5,327 bases of DNA from Legionellales bacterium (GTDB lineage Bacteria; Pseudomonadota; Gammaproteobacteria; Legionellales; Legionellaceae), in contig JAGVJT010000144.1 in assembly GCA_020050955.1 (NCBI GenBank), forward strand, positions 1 through 5,327, read 5' to 3'. Below the pieces are notes generated by a model, which had not been told where the DNA came from, did not search any database, and was given only the letters and a program-made list of their open reading frames with translations. Made by a program: the position numbers and the translations under genes. Below, piece after piece: positions 1 to 5,327 of this stretch; position 1 is the stretch's first letter, and every line of letters begins with the position of its first letter.

Positions 1-6
1 GAGGAA
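1..6 (+). promoter_or_regulatory. Ribosome binding site of acnA
   Basis: The window opens with GAGGAA, a good purine-rich Shine-Dalgarno match. Seven bases separate it from the ATG at 14, which is normal spacing, so it supports that ATG as the real start. Further bases of the site, the promoter and any leader lie to the left of the window and cannot be judged. Confidence 0.85.
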
Positions 7-13
7 ACAAATC

Positions 14-2686
14 ATGAATGTTGGTCAAGATACACTCAATACACGACAACAACTCTCTGTGGATGGAAAAATTTATCATTACTTCAGTTTAAAAGAAGCT
101 GAACAAAAACACTTTAAAGATATCACACGTCTTCCCTACTCACTCAAAGTGTTGTTTGAAAATTTATTACGATTTGAAGACGGCTCAACCGTGACGACGT
201 CAGACATTCAAGCACTTGCTGATTGGACGAAAACAAAAACATCGTCTCACGAAATTGCTTATCGACCAGCACGCGTGCTCATGCAAGATTTTACAGGGGT
301 GCCAGCCGTTGTTGACTTAGCCGCCATGCGTGCTGCCATTTTAAATATGAACGGTAATCCTGAAAAAATATCGCCTCTTTCACCAGTTGATCTCGTGATT
401 GACCACTCTATCATGGTGGATAAATTCGCATCACCGCATGCGCTGCAAGATAACACCACTATCGAAATGGCACGTAACAAAGAGCGCTATGAGTTTTTAC
501 GCTGGGGTCAAACAGCTTTCACCAATTTCCAAGTTGTCCCACCAGGCACAGGTATTTGCCATCAAGTTAACCTCGAATACCTTGCGAAAACGGTATGGCA
601 TAGCACACAAGATAATATGACATATGCTTATCCTGATACATTAGTCGGCACAGACTCACACACTACCATGGTCAATGGCTTAGGTGTTCTTGGCTGGGGT
701 GTGGGTGGCATTGAAGCGGAAGCAGCCATGCTTGGTCAACCGGTTTCCATGCTTATTCCTGAAGTGATTGGGTTTAAACTCACCGGCAAACTAAAAGAAG
801 GCATCACCGCGACTGACCTCGTCTTGACTGTCACACAACTATTACGTAAAAAAGGTGTTGTTGGAAAATTTGTTGAATTTTATGGGCCAGGACTTGCCGA
901 ACTAAGCCTTGCTGACCGAGCCACCATCTCCAACATGGCGCCAGAATACGGTGCGACTTGCGGATTCTTCCCGGTTGATCGCGAAACAATTCATTATCTC
1001 CAATTAACAGGACGTGATGAGCACACCCTAGCTCTTGTTGAAGCTTATGCAAAAGCACAAGGCATGTGGTATGACAAAGATGCCGTTGATCCAATTTTCA
1101 CTGATACGTTATCGCTTGATTTAACTACCATTGAACCTTCCTTGGCAGGTCCGAAGCGCCCACAAGACAAAGTAAACTTAAGCACATTGCCTAAAGAGTT
1201 TGATGCTTTTCTGCAACAAGCTGGAAAAGAAAATCAAAAAGAACAAGCATTTGCTGTCAAAGACAGTGACATGCAACTTCATCATGGTGATGTTGTTATT
1301 GCCGCGATTACAAGCTGTACGAATACCTCTAACCCAAGTGTCTTAATGGCTGCAGGCTTAGTCGCTAAAAAAGCTATTGAAAAAGGGTTAACTCGTAAGC
1401 CATGGGTAAAATCATCGTTAGCACCAGGTTCAAAAGTCGTTACTGATTACCTCAAACACGCAGGATTACAAACTTACCTCGATCAACTTGGGTTTAATCT
1501 TGTTGGTTACGGTTGCACCACATGCATTGGAAACTCAGGCCCACTCCCAGAGCCCATTGCAGACAGCATTACGGATAATGATCTAGTTGTCTGCTCTGTT
1601 TTATCTGGTAACAGAAACTTCGAAGGGCGTGTGCACCCTCAAGTCCGTGCGAACTGGCTTGCATCTCCTCCTTTGGTCGTTGCTTATGCCATTACCGGTA
1701 GCACATGCATTGATTTAAGCAAAGAACCATTAGGACACGATAAACAAGGCAATCCTGTTTTTCTTCGCGACATATGGCCGACGCACGCAGAAATTGCAGC
1801 CGAAGTTTCCAAAGTCAATAACGGCATGTTCCGTAAAGAATACGCTGATGTCTTTAAAGGTGATGCAGAATGGCAAGCGATTCAAACGACCAAAAGCACA
1901 ACTTACACATGGGATGAAGATTCAACCTACATTCAACACCCGCCGTTCTTTAAAGATTTAACACCGACACCATCAGCAATTGAGTCAATCAAAGATGCGT
2001 ATGTTTTGGCACTTTTAGGCGACTCCATCACAACCGATCATATTTCTCCTGCAGGTTCCATCAAAGCAAGCTCGCCAGCTGGGCTTTATTTAGAGTCAAA
2101 AGGTGTGCCAGTAAGTGAGTTTAACTCTTATGGTTCACGACGTGGCAATCACGAAGTGATGATGCGTGGTACATTTGCCAATATTCGTATTCGCAATGAA
2201 ATGACACCAGGCGTTGAGGGTGGTGTGACACGTCACATCCCTTCGAATGAAATCATGTCAATTTATGATGCGGCAATGCGTTATCAAGAAGCTAATCAAC
2301 ACTTAGTGATCATTGCGGGCGAAGAATATGGCACAGGTTCATCACGCGACTGGGCAGCAAAAGGGACAACACTATTGGGTGTCAAAGCTGTCATTACACA
2401 AAGCTTCGAGCGAATTCATCGCTCAAACTTAATTGGCATGGGTGTATTGCCATTACAGTTTGAACCAGGAACAACGCGCAAAACACTTCAGTTAACAGGC
2501 CATGAGCGTGTTAGCATTGACGTGTCAGAAGCATTAAAACCTCGTGCAACCTTAAAAGCTATCATTACGCGTGAAGACGGAACACAAGAGCACGTTAACT
2601 TATTGTGCCGTATTGATACTGCGAATGAATTAGAATATTACCGACATGGCGGTATTCTTCAGTACGTTTTACGGAACTTAAAGTGA
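14..2686 (+). CDS. acnA: Aconitate hydratase A (AcnA/IRP-type aconitase), complete
   Basis: Cytoplasmic [4Fe-4S] enzyme of the TCA cycle that converts citrate to isocitrate through cis-aconitate. The 890 residues match the usual AcnA length. Visible motifs, in order: an [23 protein letters not shown] stretch starting near residue 84; GTDSHT at 212-217 followed by the glycine-rich [11 protein letters not shown]; the cluster cysteine in SCTNTSNPS (C435); the paired cysteines of [11 protein letters not shown] (C501, C504); SGNRNFEGR at 531-539 with substrate-binding arginines R534 and R539; [13 protein letters not shown] at 669-681; and the swivel domain with [10 protein letters not shown] (705-714) and the catalytic [12 protein letters not shown] loop (773-784). 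The cysteine numbering equals that of E. coli AcnA as I recall it. The domain order is that of AcnA/IRP1, not AcnB. The start is fixed by a well-spaced GAGGAA site. The stop overlaps the mfd start, suggesting an operon. In this family the apo-protein can bind RNA; nothing here tests that. No frameshift or missing key residue is seen. Confidence 0.98.
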   Translation: MNVGQDTLNTRQQLSVDGKIYHYFSLKEAEQKHFKDITRLPYSLKVLFENLLRFEDGSTVTTSDIQALADWTKTKTSSHEIAYRPARVLMQDFTGVPAVVDLAAMRAAILNMNGNPEKISPLSPVDLVIDHSIMVDKFASPHALQDNTTIEMARNKERYEFLRWGQTAFTNFQVVPPGTGICHQVNLEYLAKTVWHSTQDNMTYAYPDTLVGTDSHTTMVNGLGVLGWGVGGIEAEAAMLGQPVSMLIPEVIGFKLTGKLKEGITATDLVLTVTQLLRKKGVVGKFVEFYGPGLAELSLADRATISNMAPEYGATCGFFPVDRETIHYLQLTGRDEHTLALVEAYAKAQGMWYDKDAVDPIFTDTLSLDLTTIEPSLAGPKRPQDKVNLSTLPKEFDAFLQQAGKENQKEQAFAVKDSDMQLHHGDVVIAAITSCTNTSNPSVLMAAGLVAKKAIEKGLTRKPWVKSSLAPGSKVVTDYLKHAGLQTYLDQLGFNLVGYGCTTCIGNSGPLPEPIADSITDNDLVVCSVLSGNRNFEGRVHPQVRANWLASPPLVVAYAITGSTCIDLSKEPLGHDKQGNPVFLRDIWPTHAEIAAEVSKVNNGMFRKEYADVFKGDAEWQAIQTTKSTTYTWDEDSTYIQHPPFFKDLTPTPSAIESIKDAYVLALLGDSITTDHISPAGSIKASSPAGLYLESKGVPVSEFNSYGSRRGNHEVMMRGTFANIRIRNEMTPGVEGGVTRHIPSNEIMSIYDAAMRYQEANQHLVIIAGEEYGTGSSRDWAAKGTTLLGVKAVITQSFERIHRSNLIGMGVLPLQFEPGTTRKTLQLTGHERVSIDVSEALKPRATLKAIITREDGTQEHVNLLCRIDTANELEYYRHGGILQYVLRNLK
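2683..2686 (+). other. GTGA stop/start overlap joining acnA and mfd
   Basis: The acnA stop TGA (2684-2686) overlaps the mfd start GTG (2683-2685). No strong Shine-Dalgarno sequence precedes the GTG; the best purine stretch is CGGAA at 2672-2676. In the mfd frame the nearest upstream stop is TGA at 2626-2628, with no ATG, GTG or TTG before 2683. The first in-frame ATG downstream is at 2827 (residue 49), which would delete conserved N-terminal sequence. GTG at 2683 is therefore the best start, and it probably depends on ribosomes finishing acnA (translational coupling, inferred). Confidence 0.85.
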
Positions 2687-5327
2687 AACAAAGCGCTTTT
2701 ATTCCAGCAAAGATAACATCTAAAGAGTATTGGGGGCAGCTGCACGGCAGCAGCTTACCCCTTGCACTTGCCACGTATTGTCAACAAACACCCGGTGTAA
2801 AGCTCATCATTACACCGAATCATTTAATGGCACGTCAGCTTCAAGATGAAATAGCATTTTTTCTCGACAACGAACAGACGAATGTATTCCTATTCTTTCC
2901 TGATTGGGAAACGTTGCCTTATGATCATTTTTCACCGCACCAAGATATTATTTCAGAACGACTATCAACGCTAAATCGATTGCAACAAACAGGTGATAAT
3001 GTCATCGTCATTGCTTCCGTCAGCACCTTGATGCATCGGTTATGTCCACCGTCTTTTTTACACCAACATGCGCTTATATTACGTGAAAATCAAACACTAA
3101 ACATTGACGCATTTCGACAACAACTCATCACGGCAGGTTATCGTCTCGTCAATCAAGTTTTGGAGCACGGTGAATTTGCAATCCGTGGCGGCATTGTTGA
3201 TCTCTACCCCATGGGGAGTCTCTCGCCTTATCGTTTAGAAATGTTCGACGATACCATTGAGCATTTACGCCGATTTGACCCAGATAGTCAACGCACCATT
3301 GAGAAAATACCCAACATTCAGATTTTACCAGCTCATGAATTTCCATTGAATGATAAAAGTACGGCACATTTCCGGCAAATGTTTCGTGAACAATTTTCAG
3401 GCAATCCAAGTCAATGCCCTATTTATACCGCAGTCAGCGATGGACAATTTCCGAATGGTATTGAATATTATTTACCACTTTTTTTTGAAAATACGGCGAG
3501 CTTTTTTGATTATTTACCGACAAATGCAAGCGTGTGTGTGATTCACGATGCCAAAGAGCAAGCGGAACTTTTTTTTCAAGACGTTCAAGCGCGCTATCAA
3601 GAGCGTTGTCATGACATCACGCGCCCCTTGTTACCACCAACACAATGCTTTTTAACACCTAATGAATTATTTGCAGCAATTAACCAACATACATCATTAC
3701 GTTTATCACGTGAGCTCATTGAGAGAAAAGGTACGACTGTTAATTTTAACACCCTAGCAGCACCGTTATTGCCCATCGAACGACAGCACGCTACACCCTT
3801 TATCCAATTAAAAACTTATTTAAGCCAACCTCACCGACGTTATGCGATTGTTGTCGAAAGTGCAGGACGACGAGAAGTTTTACTTGATCTCTTAAAGCAC
3901 AGCGACATTTACCCTAAAATACAATCGTCATGGGCTTCTTTTTTAAACGATAATGCACCCATTAATCTTATCGTAGGCCCTCTCACGCAAGGTGTGGAGC
4001 TTGTCGAGCAACAATTATGCCTTGTGGTTGAATCACAATTTTTTGGCGAACAACGCACACCACAGCAGCGGCGAACACAAAAACCCATCGACCAACAATT
4101 AATTATTCGCGATCTTGCTGAACTTCGCATTGGTGCGCCTGTTGTGCATTTAGATTTTGGTGTTGGACGTTACCAAGGGCTGCAATCATTCGCGCACGAT
4201 GGAATTCTTAATGAGTTCCTTGTCTTAACCTACGCAGGTGACGATAAAGTTTACGTGCCAGTGACATCCTTGCATTACATTAGCCGTTACACAGGTGCTG
4301 ACTCTGATCATGCGCCACTGCATCGGTTAGGCACGGATCAATGGCAAAAAGAGAAAAAACTTGCTGCAGAAAAAATTCATGACGTTGCCGTTGAATTACT
4401 TGCACTGTATGCCGCACGTGCTGCAACCGAAGGTTACGCGTATCATTACGATAAAGAAGAATACCAACGTTTCGCCAGTGCCTTTCCTTTTGAAGAAACA
4501 CTCGACCAACAACACGCCATTGAACAAATTATTCAAGACATGCAATCTAAAAAGCCAATGGATCGTTTAATTTGTGGTGATGTTGGCTTTGGAAAAACAG
4601 AAGTTGCGATGCGGGCAGCGTTTCTTGCCGTGCAAAATGGAAAACAAGTTTGTGTGCTTGTTCCGACGACTTTATTAGCGGCTCAACATTTTGAAACGTT
4701 TCGCGACCGATTTGCTGAGTTTCCATTTAACATTGAGTTATTATCACGATTTCGAAGCACGAAAGAATCAAATCAAGTTATTGCAGGCCTTCAAAGCGGC
4801 CATGTTGATATCGTCATTGGTACACATAAATTATTTCAAAAGAATATCGTCTTTCATCAATTGGGTCTTCTTATCATTGATGAAGAGCATCGTTTTGGTG
4901 TGAAACAAAAAGAATACATCAATACATTACGAGCACACGTCGACTTACTTTCCATGACGGCAACACCCATTCCTCGAACATTAAACATGGCCATGGCAGG
5001 TATTCGTGATATTTCGTTAATTACCACACCACCTGCCAAACGATTGTCGATTAAAACATTCTGGCAAGAAAAGACAAATTATATTGTTAGAGAAGCAGTT
5101 TTGCGCGAAATTCTTCGCGGCGGACAAGTCTTTTTTCTTCATAATGATGTGCAAACCATTGAGCGTGTGACGCAAGAATTACAAACGCTTTTACCAGAAG
5201 CGGTGATTCGCTATGCGCACGGTCAATTACGAGAGCGCGAATTAGAGCGCATCATGTCTGATTTTTATCATCACCGATTCAACGTATTAGTCTGTACGAC
5301 TATCATTGAAACAGGCATTGATATTCC
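2683..5327 (+). CDS. mfd: Transcription-repair coupling factor Mfd, 3' end beyond the window
   Basis: ATP-driven translocase that pushes stalled RNA polymerase off DNA and recruits UvrA for transcription-coupled nucleotide excision repair. The frame stays open for 881 codons to the window edge; E. coli Mfd has 1148, so about 270 residues are missing. The N-terminal UvrB-like module shows WETLPYD (75-81), SPHQDIIS (84-91) and [10 protein letters not shown] (161-170). R168, R184 and F188 align with E. coli R165, R181 and F185, known UvrA-interface residues. The CarD-like RNA-polymerase-interacting domain starts near 483 (HLDFGVGRY, 489-497). Helicase motifs follow: Walker A GDVGFGKT (632-639, K638), Ia VPTTLLA (660-666), GTHKL (713-717), Walker B DEEH (733-736), [14 protein letters not shown] (757-767), [10 protein letters not shown] (846-855) and motif [11 protein letters not shown] (872-881) at the very edge. 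The TRG motif and the autoinhibitory C-terminal domain lie outside the window. The start is GTG, overlapping the acnA stop. No internal stop or frameshift is seen. Confidence 0.97.
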   Translation, partial: MKQSAFIPAKITSKEYWGQLHGSSLPLALATYCQQTPGVKLIITPNHLMARQLQDEIAFFLDNEQTNVFLFFPDWETLPYDHFSPHQDIISERLSTLNRLQQTGDNVIVIASVSTLMHRLCPPSFLHQHALILRENQTLNIDAFRQQLITAGYRLVNQVLEHGEFAIRGGIVDLYPMGSLSPYRLEMFDDTIEHLRRFDPDSQRTIEKIPNIQILPAHEFPLNDKSTAHFRQMFREQFSGNPSQCPIYTAVSDGQFPNGIEYYLPLFFENTASFFDYLPTNASVCVIHDAKEQAELFFQDVQARYQERCHDITRPLLPPTQCFLTPNELFAAINQHTSLRLSRELIERKGTTVNFNTLAAPLLPIERQHATPFIQLKTYLSQPHRRYAIVVESAGRREVLLDLLKHSDIYPKIQSSWASFLNDNAPINLIVGPLTQGVELVEQQLCLVVESQFFGEQRTPQQRRTQKPIDQQLIIRDLAELRIGAPVVHLDFGVGRYQGLQSFAHDGILNEFLVLTYAGDDKVYVPVTSLHYISRYTGADSDHAPLHRLGTDQWQKEKKLAAEKIHDVAVELLALYAARAATEGYAYHYDKEEYQRFASAFPFEETLDQQHAIEQIIQDMQSKKPMDRLICGDVGFGKTEVAMRAAFLAVQNGKQVCVLVPTTLLAAQHFETFRDRFAEFPFNIELLSRFRSTKESNQVIAGLQSGHVDIVIGTHKLFQKNIVFHQLGLLIIDEEHRFGVKQKEYINTLRAHVDLLSMTATPIPRTLNMAMAGIRDISLITTPPAKRLSIKTFWQEKTNYIVREAVLREILRGGQVFFLHNDVQTIERVTQELQTLLPEAVIRYAHGQLRERELERIMSDFYHHRFNVLVCTTIIETGIDI

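Noticed and set aside
259..1094. Three open frames of 73-87 codons within the acnA coding region (259-480 minus, 399-620 plus, 831-1094 minus)
   Set aside because: They lie wholly inside the strongly conserved aconitase frame, their translations resemble no family I know, and I saw no reason to prefer them over chance open frames.
2517..2522. TTGACG hexamer near the acnA 3' end as a promoter -35 box
   Set aside because: No acceptable -10 box is found 16-18 bases downstream; the region there reads CTCGTGCAAC.
2827..2829. ATG as an alternative mfd start
   Set aside because: It would remove 48 N-terminal residues that align with the E. coli Mfd N-terminus. GTG at 2683 gives nearly the same distance to the WETLPYD motif as in E. 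coli.
3149..5039. Seven short open frames on both strands within mfd, 60-86 codons long
   Set aside because: All lie inside the continuous Mfd frame, whose helicase motifs and alignment to E. coli Mfd explain the sequence. They are shadow frames.
2683..5327. A UvrB, RecG or generic DEAD-box helicase identity for the second gene
   Set aside because: A UvrB-like module, a CarD-like polymerase-binding domain and a RecG-like translocase motor are all present in one frame, an order found in Mfd.
1..5327. Mobile element, CRISPR, RNA gene, toxin-antitoxin or another undescribed system
   Set aside because: Two core genes fill the window with no intergenic gap, no spaced direct repeats, no transposase-like frame and no evident compositional break. 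I see no support for an accessory system here.

Overview
The window holds two tightly packed genes on the + strand and no non-coding stretch longer than the 13 bases before the first start codon. It reads as ordinary chromosomal core sequence of a gammaproteobacterium. Base composition is moderately AT-rich, roughly 40-45% G+C judging from a few sampled lines. The aconitase, with its MNVGQD opening and its long run of family-typical motifs, closely resembles my recollection of the Legionella pneumophila aconitase. The second protein aligns almost without gaps to E. coli Mfd. A member of the Legionella/Coxiella group is therefore a reasonable but unproven guess.

Layout: bases 1-13 carry the ribosome binding site of the first gene. 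Bases 14-2686 encode a complete 890-residue aconitate hydratase of the AcnA/IRP type, with all three iron-sulfur cysteines. A GTG start at 2683 overlaps the aconitase stop codon by four bases (GTGA) and opens the second gene. This is mfd, the transcription-repair coupling factor, and it continues past the right edge of the window. About 881 codons are present, roughly three quarters of the usual length.

The two products have no obvious shared pathway. Aconitase interconverts citrate and isocitrate in the TCA cycle, and Mfd removes stalled RNA polymerase and recruits UvrA for nucleotide excision repair. The overlap suggests they are co-transcribed and that mfd translation is coupled to acnA. 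The acnA promoter and any upstream operon members lie outside the window.

I saw no mobile element, CRISPR array, RNA gene, terminator or cryptic system. The points worth a second look are modest: the overlapping gene junction without a clear ribosome binding site, a weak promoter-like pair of boxes inside the end of acnA, two T8 runs in mfd, and a substitution at the RNA-polymerase contact position of Mfd.
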